From contig CAWGOF010000003.1 in the NCBI GenBank assembly GCA_963824225.1, forward strand, positions 1,426,001 to 1,490,000: 64,000 nt of DNA, given 5' to 3'. Shown here one piece after another: positions 23,257 through 31,435 of this stretch. The notes beneath the pieces were generated by a model. The model was not told the origin of the DNA, made no database searches, and saw nothing but the letters and a program-made list of their open reading frames with translations. Position numbers and translations under genes: made by a program. This DNA is from CAWGOF01 sp963824225. Its GTDB lineage: Bacteria; Acidobacteriota; Polarisedimenticolia; Polarisedimenticolales; Polarisedimenticolaceae. Each line of letters begins with the position of its first letter. Position 1 is the stretch's first letter.

Positions 23257-23885
23257 GGCCGGCGCGCGCGCGCGCCGGCCGCGCAGGGCTCGGCCTGCTC
23301 GTCGCGCTCGCCGCGCTCGGGTGCGCCGCCGACCATCGGAAGACCGCGACGCCGAGGGCGACGACACCCGCTCCCACGGTGGCCGACCCGGCTCTCGAGG
23401 CGCTCTTCGTCGACTGCCGCGGCTGCCATACGGACGAGGTCCTGACCCAGCAGCGGCTGACCGAGGCGCAGTGGACCAAGGTGCTGGAGAAGATGCACCG
23501 CTGGGGCGCGCCGCTCGAGGAGACGGACGCTCCGGCGCTCGCCTCGCGCCTCGCGTCGAGCTACGGCCGCAGCACCGGACCGTTCGTCCCGCAGGCCCTG
23601 TCCGCCGACGCCGCGGCGGCGCTCTTCGAGCCTGGACGTGACGGAGCGCTCGGACGCGGCGACGTCACGCGCGGGCGTGCGCTCTACGCCGAGCGTTGCG
23701 AGCCGTGCCATGCGGCGGACGGTCACGGCGGGCCGCTCGGCCTCAACCTCGTACGCACTCGCGTGCTCGACCGGGCCCCGGACTTCGGCGCAATCGTGCG
23801 CGACGGGAGCGGTCGCATGCCGGCCTTCGAGGCGACCGATGCCGAGCTGGCCGACCTGCTGGCCTACGTTCGCTCGCTCCCCTGA
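23253..23885 (+). CDS. Dihaem c-type cytochrome, partner of the sulfite dehydrogenase (210 aa)
   Basis: Two haem c sites are present: Cys55-x2-Cys58-His59 (DCRGCH) and Cys149-x2-Cys152-His153 (ERCEPCH). The segment before the first site ends a hydrophobic leader (LLVALAALGC), possibly a lipoprotein anchor although the lipobox is imperfect. The second domain has a candidate axial Met in SGRMPAF. Translational coupling to the sulfite dehydrogenase argues that this is its electron acceptor. Its 3' end overlaps the convergent sensor kinase gene by 22 bp. Confidence 0.9.
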   Translation: MRPARARAGRAGLGLLVALAALGCAADHRKTATPRATTPAPTVADPALEALFVDCRGCHTDEVLTQQRLTEAQWTKVLEKMHRWGAPLEETDAPALASRLASSYGRSTGPFVPQALSADAAAALFEPGRDGALGRGDVTRGRALYAERCEPCHAADGHGGPLGLNLVRTRVLDRAPDFGAIVRDGSGRMPAFEATDAELADLLAYVRSLP

Positions 23886-25243
23886 CCGGACCCCATCGGA
23901 GGCGCCTGCGGGGGCGCGGGGAGCCAGACGCTGACCGCGGTGCCGCCGCCGGGCCGGCTCTGCAGGCGCAGCGTGCCCCCGTGGGCCTCGACGATCTCGC
24001 GGCACAGCGGGAGCCCGACGCCGCCTCCGGCCTGCTTCGTCGAGTAGAACGGCAGGAGCGCCTGGCGCATCACGTCCTCGGTCATCCCGCGGCCGCGGTC
24101 GAGCACCTGGATCCGCGTCGCGCCGTCGGGGAGACGCAGGATCTCGACCTCGATCGACGGCGCGCCGTCCGACGCCTCGATCGAGTTCTTCAGCAGGTTG
24201 ATCAGCACCTGCTCGAGCTGCACCGGGTCGAACCAGCCCGGCGTCGTCGGCAGCTCGGTTGCGACCTCGAACGCGTAGAGCTTCCGCGGACCGGCGAGCC
24301 ACGCGACCCAGTCGACCGACTGCTTGCGCGGGCTCGGGAGGCGCGCGTAGCGCGCGTAGCCCTCGAGGAACCGGGTCAGGTGCTCGACGCGCTCCTTGAT
24401 CGACGCGAAGATCGGATCGAGCTTGGGCGCGTCGCCCGACGCGCGGGCCATCGCGCCCCCCGAGTGGGCCAGGGACGAGATCGGCGCCAGCGAGTTGTTC
24501 AGCTCGTGCGAGATCACGCGGATCACCTTCTTCCAGATCGCGACCTCGCGGCGCGACAGCTCGGCGGTCATCCGCCGCAGCAGCACGAGCGAGTGGGCGC
24601 GCCGGTTGAGCAGGAATGTGCGCCGCGCGAGGTGGTACGTCTCGGGCTCGCCCTCCGGCGACTCGACGGAGAACAGTCCGTCGTTGCCGTCGAACACCGC
24701 CCGCATCTCGGGCGGGCAGCCGGCGAGGATCTCGGCGAAGCCCAGGCCGGCCATGCGCGCCCCGCCGAGGAACAGCTGCCGCGCCTCGGGATTCGCGTAG
24801 ATCACCCGGTCGAGCGGGTTGACGAGCACGATCGCCGCGGGCGAGCGATCGAGCGCCGTCTCGAGCAGTAGCTCGCGCTGGCGGATCTGTGCCCGCTCCT
24901 CGCCCAGGATGTCGCCGACGCGGTTGTAGAGGCGTACGAGCTCGCCCAGCTCGTCCTGTCGCGTCGCGGCCAGGCGCACGCTGAAGTCGCGGTCCTGGAA
25001 GCTGCGGATCCCGTCCGACAGACCGAGGAGCGTCCGGGTCAGGGGCTCGAGGAACGCGCGGGCCAGGACGACGACCAGGCCGAGCGCGACGCCGAGCCCG
25101 ATGATCTCGGCCAGCCAACCCTCGATCTCGATCACGGAGAGCCCGCGCAGCACGCGGGACACCGCGAGCTGGACCACGAGGCCGCTCAGGGCGAGCGCCA
25201 CGACGCGAGCCTCGATCGAGAAGCGCCGGCGCCCCGGAGTCAC
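23864..25243 (-). CDS. Sensor histidine kinase, NtrB/HAMP-PAS type (459 aa)
   Basis: Two N-terminal transmembrane helices (VVALALSGLVVQLAV and IIGLGVALGLVVVLA) enclose almost no periplasmic loop. A HAMP linker (to about 115) and PAS domain (125-225) follow, then the DHp helix with phospho-acceptor His246 (VIRVISHELNNSLAP), the N box LINLLKNSIEAS, and the G boxes LDRGRGM and GGGVGLPL. The small loop suggests that the kinase senses an intramembrane or cytoplasmic signal, perhaps transporter activity. It is the last gene of the efflux operon that runs from 31276, 55 bp after the regulator gene. Confidence 0.92.
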   Translation of the reverse strand: MTPGRRRFSIEARVVALALSGLVVQLAVSRVLRGLSVIEIEGWLAEIIGLGVALGLVVVLARAFLEPLTRTLLGLSDGIRSFQDRDFSVRLAATRQDELGELVRLYNRVGDILGEERAQIRQRELLLETALDRSPAAIVLVNPLDRVIYANPEARQLFLGGARMAGLGFAEILAGCPPEMRAVFDGNDGLFSVESPEGEPETYHLARRTFLLNRRAHSLVLLRRMTAELSRREVAIWKKVIRVISHELNNSLAPISSLAHSGGAMARASGDAPKLDPIFASIKERVEHLTRFLEGYARYARLPSPRKQSVDWVAWLAGPRKLYAFEVATELPTTPGWFDPVQLEQVLINLLKNSIEASDGAPSIEVEILRLPDGATRIQVLDRGRGMTEDVMRQALLPFYSTKQAGGGVGLPLCREIVEAHGGTLRLQSRPGGGTAVSVWLPAPPQAPPMGSGQGSERT

Positions 25244-25298
25244 GTCCCATTGTGTTGGATCGGGAGACGACCGGGCAAGGGTGGGGGGCAGGTCTCGG

Positions 25299-26693
25299 CT
25301 ACGGTCGGTTGCCCGGGCGGCGCTCGACGACGATCCCCAGGCGCTCCATCCGGCGATACAGCGCCTGCCGGCTCAGGCCGAGCTGCTCGGCCGCACGCGC
25401 GACGATTCCGCCCGCATCGAGGAGCGCGCGCTCGACCGCGGCCCGCTCGGCCGCGACCGGGCCCTCGAGGGGCCAGCTGCCGATCGCCGTCGGCTCGACG
25501 GTCAGGCCCAGCTCCTCGACCCCGATCGGTCCGCCGCGTGCGGTCAAGGTCGCCCGGCGCAGCCGGTTCTCGAGCTCGCGCACGTTCCCGTCCCACCGGT
25601 GGCCGACGAGCGCCCGCTCGGCGTCGGGGGTCAGCTCGGGGCCGGATGTCCCGAGAAAATGCCGCGCGAGAGGCAGCACGTCGTCCGGTCGGCGCTCGAG
25701 CGGGGGGATGACGAGCTCGATCACGTTCAGCCGGTAGTACAGGTCCTCGCGGAACCGGCCGGCCTCGATCGACAGCCGCAGGTCGGCGTTCGTCGCGCTG
25801 ATCATCCGCACGTCGACGTGGCGCGTGACGCTCGATCCCAGGCGCTGGAACTCGCCGCTCTGGAGCACGCGCAGGAGCTTCACCTGCCCGCTCGGCGGGA
25901 GCGCATCGATCTCGTCGAGGAACAGCGTGCCCGAGGCGGCCGACTCGAATCGCCCGGCGCGCAGCCGCGTTGCCCCGGTGTACGCGCCGGCCTCGGCTCC
26001 GAACAGCTCGGCCTCGAGGAGCTCGGCCGGCAGCGCGCCGACGTTGACCCGCAGGAACGGACGTCCGCGGCGCCGCGAGTTGGCCTCGACGATCTCGGCC
26101 AGCTTCTCTTTCCCAGCGCCCGACGGCCCCGAGATCAGGACCGGCGCATCCGACGCGGCGACGTGCACGGCGAGCGACACGAGCTCGTGCATCGCCGAGC
26201 TCTCGTAGACCAGGCCGCACAGGTCGTAGCGCGCCGCGAGCTCCTCGCGTGCGAGCGCCCGCTCGCGGGCCAGGCGCTGGTTGTCGAGCTGCAGCCGGCG
26301 CATGCGCAGCAGGTTCGTCACCGACACGACGAGCTTGTCGTCGTCCCACGGCTTGGCCAGGTAGTCGTCCGCACCCTCCTTGATCAGCTGGACCGCGGTC
26401 TCGAGCGACGCCCACGCGGTCATCAGCAGCACCGGGACGTCGCGGTCGATCGCCCGGATCGCACGGAACAGACGCACGCCCTCCTCGCCCGACGTGGCCT
26501 GGCCGCCGAAGTTCATGTCCTGCAGGATCGCGCCGTAGGACTCGCGCCGGACCTGGGCCAGCGCTTGGTCGGGTGACGACGCGTGCGCGTGCTCGATCCC
26601 GTGGAGATCGAGCAGCACGCCGAGCGCGTGGATGACGGCCGGCTCGTCATCCACGATCAGGACCTTGAGTGTGCCGCGCATCGGCAGCGCCAT
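25299..26693 (-). CDS. NtrC-family sigma-54-dependent response regulator (464 aa)
   Basis: Receiver domain with Asp59 (AILQDMNFGG) and the conserved Lys in YLAKPWDD; AAA+ domain with Walker A GPSGAGKE (189-196), a sigma-54 contact loop GAYTGA (236-241, the tolerated Tyr variant of GAFTGA), Walker B TLFLDEID and arginine fingers in FREDLYYRLN; Fis-type helix-turn-helix at the C-terminus (GGIVARAAEQLGLSRQALYRRM). It should activate -24/-12 promoters after phosphorylation by the downstream kinase. The sigma-54 promoter and tandem palindromes in front of this very operon (31328-31432) are its likely targets. It is 18 bp from the permease gene upstream. Confidence 0.93.
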   Translation of the reverse strand: MALPMRGTLKVLIVDDEPAVIHALGVLLDLHGIEHAHASSPDQALAQVRRESYGAILQDMNFGGQATSGEEGVRLFRAIRAIDRDVPVLLMTAWASLETAVQLIKEGADDYLAKPWDDDKLVVSVTNLLRMRRLQLDNQRLARERALAREELAARYDLCGLVYESSAMHELVSLAVHVAASDAPVLISGPSGAGKEKLAEIVEANSRRRGRPFLRVNVGALPAELLEAELFGAEAGAYTGATRLRAGRFESAASGTLFLDEIDALPPSGQVKLLRVLQSGEFQRLGSSVTRHVDVRMISATNADLRLSIEAGRFREDLYYRLNVIELVIPPLERRPDDVLPLARHFLGTSGPELTPDAERALVGHRWDGNVRELENRLRRATLTARGGPIGVEELGLTVEPTAIGSWPLEGPVAAERAAVERALLDAGGIVARAAEQLGLSRQALYRRMERLGIVVERRPGNRP

Positions 26694-26711
26694 TCTAGCC
26701 GGCGCGGTGCT

Positions 26712-27950
26712 CTAGACCGTCCGCGTCGCGATCACCGGAGGCACGGCCGCGCCGCGCAGCGCGGGAACGAGCGCGGCGAGCAACCCGACGATCCACAGCA
26801 GGACCACGCCGAGCGTGACCGTGCCCAGCCCGACGCGCGGCACGTTCGCCGCCGAGCCGAGCGCGAAGTTCAGCCCGTAGGTCAGACCCACGCCGACGGC
26901 GAGACCGACCGACGTCACGACCCAGTTCTCGAGCAGGAAGTGGCGCACGATCCCGGTGCGCGTCGCACCGAGCGCGCGGCGCGTGCCGATCTGTCGCGTG
27001 CGTTGCGTGACCGAGAACGCGGTCAGCCCGATGACGCCGAGCGAGGTCACGATGAGCAACAGGGCGATCATCCCGCTGAGGAGCGTGTTGACCGAGATCA
27101 GGTCGCCGTACGTGTCGCGCTTGATCTCGGTCATCGTCTTGATCCCGACGTTGCGGCCGCCGTTGACCCGCAAGAGCGCGGTCTCGACCGTCTTGCGCAG
27201 CTCGTCGCGTCCGCCGGGCTCCGAGCGCACGAGGTATCGCACGCCGCGCGAGTCGCCCGGCTGGCCCGGGAAGAGCATCGAGCTCTCCGCGTTGTCCGAC
27301 ATCGGCCACGAGCACTGCATGCGCCCCATGATGCCGATGATCCGGTTCTGGTACCGCTCGTCGCGCCCGGTGATCAAGCCGCCGAGCGCCTTGCCGTCGG
27401 GGAACAGGGCGTCGGCCAAGGCCTGGCTGACGATCACGTTGGTCACGCGCGGCGGGGCCCCGGGCGCGGGCTCGGTCTCGTCGTCGCCCGTGTCCAGGTA
27501 GTCCGACGCCTCGAAATCGTGGCCCGCCACGAGCTCGACCCCCAGGGTCTGGACCGCCTGCTCGCCCATGTTGAAGTACGGCGCGCTGACCCGATCGCGA
27601 TCGGAGCCGACCGGCTTGCGGCCCGTCGCGCTCCCGCCGCCGCTCAGCGGGATCTGATCGGTCGCCGTCGCCGCCCGCACGCCCGGAAGCCCGCGCAGCG
27701 TCCGCAGGTCCTCCTCGACCGCCTGGCGCCGGTACGCCCGGTCGGCGAACGCCGGGTCGAACGGCTCGCTGAAGACGTAGAGCAGGTTCTCCTCGTCGAT
27801 CCCGGTCGGGCGCAGGATCTTCTTGCGCTGGTCGCTGATCATGACCACGCAGTTGACCGCCACGGCGAGGGTCAGCGCGATCTGGATCACGACCAGGACG
27901 ACCCGGCTCTTGCTGTGGACGAGCGCGCGGCAGATCGGTCCGAGCTCCAT
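26712..27950 (-). CDS. FtsX/MacB-type ABC transporter permease (412 aa)
   Basis: An N-terminal transmembrane helix (VVLVVIQIALTLAVAVNCVVM), a large periplasmic MacB_PCD-like domain (about 35-270) and three C-terminal helices (LSGMIALLLIVTSLGVIGL, WVVTSVGLAVGVGLTYGL, GVVLLWIVGLLAALVPALRG) with the coupling motif RQIGTRRALGATR. This is the mechanotransmission topology of MacB/FtsX permeases that drive periplasmic substrates towards an outer-membrane exit duct. Ribosome binding site GGAGG is 5 nt from the ATG. It pairs with the permease encoded just upstream. Confidence 0.9.
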   Translation of the reverse strand: MELGPICRALVHSKSRVVLVVIQIALTLAVAVNCVVMISDQRKKILRPTGIDEENLLYVFSEPFDPAFADRAYRRQAVEEDLRTLRGLPGVRAATATDQIPLSGGGSATGRKPVGSDRDRVSAPYFNMGEQAVQTLGVELVAGHDFEASDYLDTGDDETEPAPGAPPRVTNVIVSQALADALFPDGKALGGLITGRDERYQNRIIGIMGRMQCSWPMSDNAESSMLFPGQPGDSRGVRYLVRSEPGGRDELRKTVETALLRVNGGRNVGIKTMTEIKRDTYGDLISVNTLLSGMIALLLIVTSLGVIGLTAFSVTQRTRQIGTRRALGATRTGIVRHFLLENWVVTSVGLAVGVGLTYGLNFALGSAANVPRVGLGTVTLGVVLLWIVGLLAALVPALRGAAVPPVIATRTV

Positions 27951-27959
27951 CTGAGCCTC

Positions 27960-29270
27960 CTACTGCGTCTTCAGGTGCAGTGCGGGCGGCGTGCGGCAAA
28001 CGCGCCACGCCGGGTACACGCCGGCGACGAACGCCGACAGCAGGGCCAGGATCATGGCCACGCCGAACAGGGTCGGGTCGAGCTTGAAGTTGAACTGCTG
28101 GTCGAACAGCCGATCGATCAGCGCGAGGCCCGCGGGCGTCAGGAGCAGCCCGAGCACCGCTCCGGCGACGCCGATCACGCCGCACTCGAACAGGTGCTGG
28201 GCGAACACGTGGCGCCGGCTCGCGCCGAGCGCCCGACGCACGCCGACCTCGGGCGCGCGGGCCAGGAACTTCCCGAGCAGGATGCCGATCAGGTTGACCG
28301 AGCACACGAGCAGGAACAGGAGCGCGATGATCATCAGCGACCGTGCCTCCTCGGGCGCGATCTCGGCGTCCTTCAGCCACGTCATGACGTCGCGCACCTT
28401 GTTGTTCTGCGGGCGCGCGATGCGGCCGAGCTTCCCCTGCTCGGCCGAGTACGCGGCGAGCCAGGCGTTGAACGCGTCGCGCTGGCGCGCGTCGTCGAGC
28501 TGGGCCCAGGCCTGGAGCCAGACCGCCTCGGACTGCAGCAGGTCGGCGTACGTGTTGCCGTACCCCTTCCAGCTCGACGTGTTGCCCGCGGTGTAGATCT
28601 CGAACACCCGGCCGAAGTGGAACGGCAGGAACACGCCCTCGGGGCGCTCGAACGGGTCGTTCGTCGTGTCGTAGTACTTGGGGAGCGGCCGCCACTCGTC
28701 GAGCACGCCGACGATGCGAAAGTCGCGGCCCTCGATGCGCACGCTCTTGCCGACGCTGTCCTCGCCACCGAACAGCTTCTGGTTCGTGCGGGAATCGAGC
28801 ACCGCGACCGCCGCCGGTCCCTCGTCGTCCTCGCGGCGCCAGCCCGTGCCGTAGCGGAACGGCACGTCGAACATCGGGAAGAAGTCGGCGAAGCACAGCC
28901 GCGTGAGCGCACGGAACGGTCGCAGATCCTTGCGCTCCGGGTACACGGTGAGCTCGGCCTTGTGCATCACGGTCCGGTAGGTCGGAACGTCGCTCTTCAT
29001 CAACGCCATCGCGTCCATGTACGTCAGCTGGTCCGGCGGCTCGCTCGGGTCGTCCGAGTCGTACGGCCGCGCCGGGTCCCACGCGTCGATCTGCACGATG
29101 AACAGCCGGTCGCTCTTCTCCGGGATCGGGTCGCCCGCCAGGTAGTAGTACGCGGTCACGAACATCATCGACACCGCGATCCCCAGGCCGATCCCGGCGA
29201 TCGACAGGATCGACAGCACCGGGTTGCGCTTCAGGCTGCGCCAGGCGAGGCCGAGCTGGTAGTCGAGCAT
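27960..29270 (-). CDS. FtsX/MacB-type ABC transporter permease, first of two (436 aa)
   Basis: Same four-helix plus periplasmic-domain plan: helix 1 VLSILSIAGIGLGIAVSMMF, periplasmic part about 45-320, then LMIIALLFLLVCSVNLIGIL, the coupling motif PEVGVRRALGASR, and two last helices ending AFVAGVYPAWRVCR. The C-terminal PALHLK ending is typical of ADOP/MacB-type permeases. Two different permease genes in one operon imply a heterodimeric transporter. Ribosome binding site AGGAG is 5 nt from the ATG; the ATPase gene ends 10 bp upstream. Confidence 0.9.
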   Translation of the reverse strand: MLDYQLGLAWRSLKRNPVLSILSIAGIGLGIAVSMMFVTAYYYLAGDPIPEKSDRLFIVQIDAWDPARPYDSDDPSEPPDQLTYMDAMALMKSDVPTYRTVMHKAELTVYPERKDLRPFRALTRLCFADFFPMFDVPFRYGTGWRREDDEGPAAVAVLDSRTNQKLFGGEDSVGKSVRIEGRDFRIVGVLDEWRPLPKYYDTTNDPFERPEGVFLPFHFGRVFEIYTAGNTSSWKGYGNTYADLLQSEAVWLQAWAQLDDARQRDAFNAWLAAYSAEQGKLGRIARPQNNKVRDVMTWLKDAEIAPEEARSLMIIALLFLLVCSVNLIGILLGKFLARAPEVGVRRALGASRRHVFAQHLFECGVIGVAGAVLGLLLTPAGLALIDRLFDQQFNFKLDPTLFGVAMILALLSAFVAGVYPAWRVCRTPPALHLKTQ

Positions 29271-29280
29271 CGCCGCTCCT

Positions 29281-30006
29281 TCAGGCCCGCGCGGGGCCGG
29301 CGCTGCGCTGGGGCTGGAACAGGGGCTCGGGCCGATCCTGATCGAGGTCGATCATCCGGCCGTCGAGCAGGTGGATCCGGCGGGACGTGCGGTTCGCCAG
29401 CTCCGGGTCGTGGGTCACCATCACGATCGTCGTTCCGGTCGAGTTGATCTTCTCGATCAGGTCGAGGATCTCGTGGGCCATCGACGAGTCGAGGTTGCCC
29501 GTGGGCTCGTCGGCCAGGATCAGCCGCGGCCGGCCGACGAGCGCGCGCGCGATCGCGACGCGCTGCTGCTGCCCGCCCGAGAGCTGCGCCGGCAGGTGCT
29601 TGCTCCGCGCGCTCAGGCCGACGATCGACAGCGCCTCGTCGATCGCCTCGCGCCGCGCGGGACCCTTGAGGCCGCGGTAGCGCAGCGGGACGTCGACGTT
29701 GTCCCCGACGTGGAGGTCCGGGATCAGGTTGAACGTCTGGAAGATGAACCCGATCTTCTCGTTGCGGATCTTCGACATCCGCCGATCGGACAGCTGGCTC
29801 ACGTCCTCGCCGTCGAGCCGGTACGTGCCCGTGTCGAAGCCGTCGAGCAGCCCGGCGAGGTTGAGGAACGTCGTTTTTCCCGACCCCGACGGACCCATCA
29901 CGGACACGAACTCGCCCTCGTCGACGCGCAGCGTGAACTCGCTCAGCGCGTGGGTCTCGACGTGCTCGGTCCGGTATACCTTGGTGACGTTCGACATCTC
30001 GAGCAT
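29281..30006 (-). CDS. ABC transporter ATP-binding protein, LolD/MacB type (241 aa)
   Basis: Walker A GPSGSGKTT (38-46), Q-loop FQTFNLIPDL, signature LSGGQQQRVAIARAL (about 142), Walker B RLILADEPTGNLD (about 160-170) and the switch His in VTHDPE are all present, so it should be a functional ATPase for the two FtsX-type permeases downstream. The DEPTGNLDS motif is typical of the LolD/MacB/FtsE group. ATG 30006 is preferred over GTG 30015 because AGGAG lies 8 nt before it and directly abuts the GTG. The membrane-fusion gene ends 19 bp upstream. Confidence 0.93.
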   Translation of the reverse strand: MLEMSNVTKVYRTEHVETHALSEFTLRVDEGEFVSVMGPSGSGKTTFLNLAGLLDGFDTGTYRLDGEDVSQLSDRRMSKIRNEKIGFIFQTFNLIPDLHVGDNVDVPLRYRGLKGPARREAIDEALSIVGLSARSKHLPAQLSGGQQQRVAIARALVGRPRLILADEPTGNLDSSMAHEILDLIEKINSTGTTIVMVTHDPELANRTSRRIHLLDGRMIDLDQDRPEPLFQPQRSAGPARA

Positions 30007-30025
30007 CGCGTCCACTCCTCGCTCC

Positions 30026-31276
30026 TCAGCGTCTGAGCCACACGCGGCGCGCGTCCGCGAAGCTCGACGTGTCCGACACCACGATCTGCTCGCCCTCGGT
30101 CAGCCCGGAGACGATCTCGACCTCGGTCACGCTCGTCGCCCCGACCTGGATCGGCCTGCGCTCGGCGATGTCGCCGCGCACGATCCACGCCTCGCGCCCG
30201 CCGCCGGTCTCGACGAACGGGCCACGGGCGACCTTCAGCACGTCCTTGCGCGACTCGAGGATCACGCGGGTCGAGAGGCGCTGGCTCTGGCGCAGCCCGG
30301 CCGGCTCGCCCTCGGCGAACGCCACGATCCCGCGCACCTCGCTCTGCTGGACCTCGGGCGCGACGACCTTGACCACCGCGGGCCAGTCGCGCCCGTCGTA
30401 GGTCACCGCGGCCGGCGTGCCCGGGCCGATCTCGTCGGCGTAGCTCTCGGGGATCCCGACCTCGACCTCGAACGCCGACAGGTCGACGACGGTCACGAGC
30501 GCGACACCCTGCTCGACCGCCGCGTGGTCCTCGGCGTCGAGGCGCGACACGAGGCCGGCGACCGGCGCGCGCACCGTCAGGTCGTCGACCTGGCGCTGCA
30601 GCTCGGCGACGACGAGGCGCTGGCGCTCGACCGCGTGCTCGCGATTGCGCAGCTCGAACTCGCGCGTGTCGTGCTGGAACGTCGCGTTCTCCTTCGCGTG
30701 CTGGAGCTCGATCTCGGCGCGGCGCAGCACGTCCTGGGCCGTCTCGTAGTCCACGTCGTTGATGATCCCCTCGGTCTTCGAGCGCTCGGCCCGATCGCGG
30801 GCGCGCTGGCCGGCCTCGAGCGTCACGCTCGCCAGGTCGACCTGCTGGCGATCGACGAGCTCGGTCCGGCGAGCATCGATACGCGCCCGTTCGAGCTCGC
30901 CGCCGAGCGAGTCGAGGCTCGACTGCTCCTGCTTGAGCCGGCTCTGCAGCTCGGGGCTGTCGACGACGGCCAGCACGTGGCCTTGCTCGACGACATCTCC
31001 GGCCCGCACGCGGAGCTTGACGATCCCCCGCGCGGGGCTGAACAGCGTCGGATGGAACGCCGCGACCACGCGGCCCTGGACCGACACGTCGCGCTCGAGA
31101 TCGCCGCGCACGACCTCGGCGATGCGTAGCCGCGACGCATCAATCGTGCGCTCGGCGCTGAACCAGCGCACGGCCGGGCGCCACAGCGCGAGCGCGAACG
31201 CCACCGGCACGAGCACCGCCGCCGCGACGACCACACGCCGAGGCACCGAGCGCTTGCGGCTCACAGGCCGGTCCAT
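30026..31276 (-). CDS. Periplasmic adaptor (membrane-fusion, HlyD/MacA type) of the efflux system (416 aa)
   Basis: An N-terminal membrane anchor (VVVAAAVLVPVAFALALW) leads to a split biotinyl-lipoyl domain (FSPARGIVKLRVRAGDVVEQGHVLAVVDS and VRAPVAGLVSRLDAEDHAAVEQGV), between which lies a long alpha-hairpin (about 130-250) that would reach an outer-membrane TolC-like channel. Beta-barrel and membrane-proximal domains follow. ATG 31276 is chosen since a sigma-54 promoter at 31328-31343 sets a transcription start near 31317, which rules out the longer frame starting at 31348; ATG 31297 remains possible. No TolC-like gene is in the window. Confidence 0.9.
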   Translation of the reverse strand: MDRPVSRKRSVPRRVVVAAAVLVPVAFALALWRPAVRWFSAERTIDASRLRIAEVVRGDLERDVSVQGRVVAAFHPTLFSPARGIVKLRVRAGDVVEQGHVLAVVDSPELQSRLKQEQSSLDSLGGELERARIDARRTELVDRQQVDLASVTLEAGQRARDRAERSKTEGIINDVDYETAQDVLRRAEIELQHAKENATFQHDTREFELRNREHAVERQRLVVAELQRQVDDLTVRAPVAGLVSRLDAEDHAAVEQGVALVTVVDLSAFEVEVGIPESYADEIGPGTPAAVTYDGRDWPAVVKVVAPEVQQSEVRGIVAFAEGEPAGLRQSQRLSTRVILESRKDVLKVARGPFVETGGGREAWIVRGDIAERRPIQVGATSVTEVEIVSGLTEGEQIVVSDTSSFADARRVWLRR

Positions 31277-31327
31277 CGTCGAGGTACCTTGGATCATCGT
31301 CGCGTGCGTGCTCCGCCCGGCCTTAGG

Positions 31328-31343
31328 AGCAAAGCCGCTGCCA
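31328..31343 (-). promoter_or_regulatory. Sigma-54 (-24/-12) promoter of the efflux and two-component operon
   Basis: Minus strand TGGCAGC-GGCT-TTGCT: the invariant GG and GC are separated by exactly 10 bp and the flanks match the TGGCACG-N4-TTGCW consensus at nearly every position. It gives a start near 31317 and a leader of about 40 nt to ATG 31276. The operon itself encodes an NtrC-type activator. Confidence 0.8.
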
Positions 31344-31392
31344 GCCATAGAACGTCGGAACGCCGCAATAGTCGCAGGATGGTGAGCGACGC

Positions 31393-31408
31393 GCGGACAC
31401 CTGTCCGC
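31393..31408. promoter_or_regulatory. Upstream palindrome 1, candidate NtrC-type enhancer site
   Basis: GCGGACA-CC-TGTCCGC has perfect 7-bp arms and a 2-bp centre. It lies about 83 bp before the predicted sigma-54 start and shares the core CGGACA-N2-TGTCCG with the neighbouring site. Confidence 0.75.
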
Positions 31409-31416
31409 ACCGGAAG

Positions 31417-31432
31417 CCGGACAGCTGTCCGG
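31417..31432. promoter_or_regulatory. Upstream palindrome 2, candidate NtrC-type enhancer site
   Basis: CCGGACA-GC-TGTCCGG is a perfect 16-bp palindrome. Its centre is 24 bp from that of palindrome 1 and about 107 bp before the predicted start. Paired dyads at this range are the usual binding pattern of sigma-54 activators. It ends 3 bp before the stop of the Nudix-cupin gene. Confidence 0.75.
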
Positions 31433-31435
31433 GTG

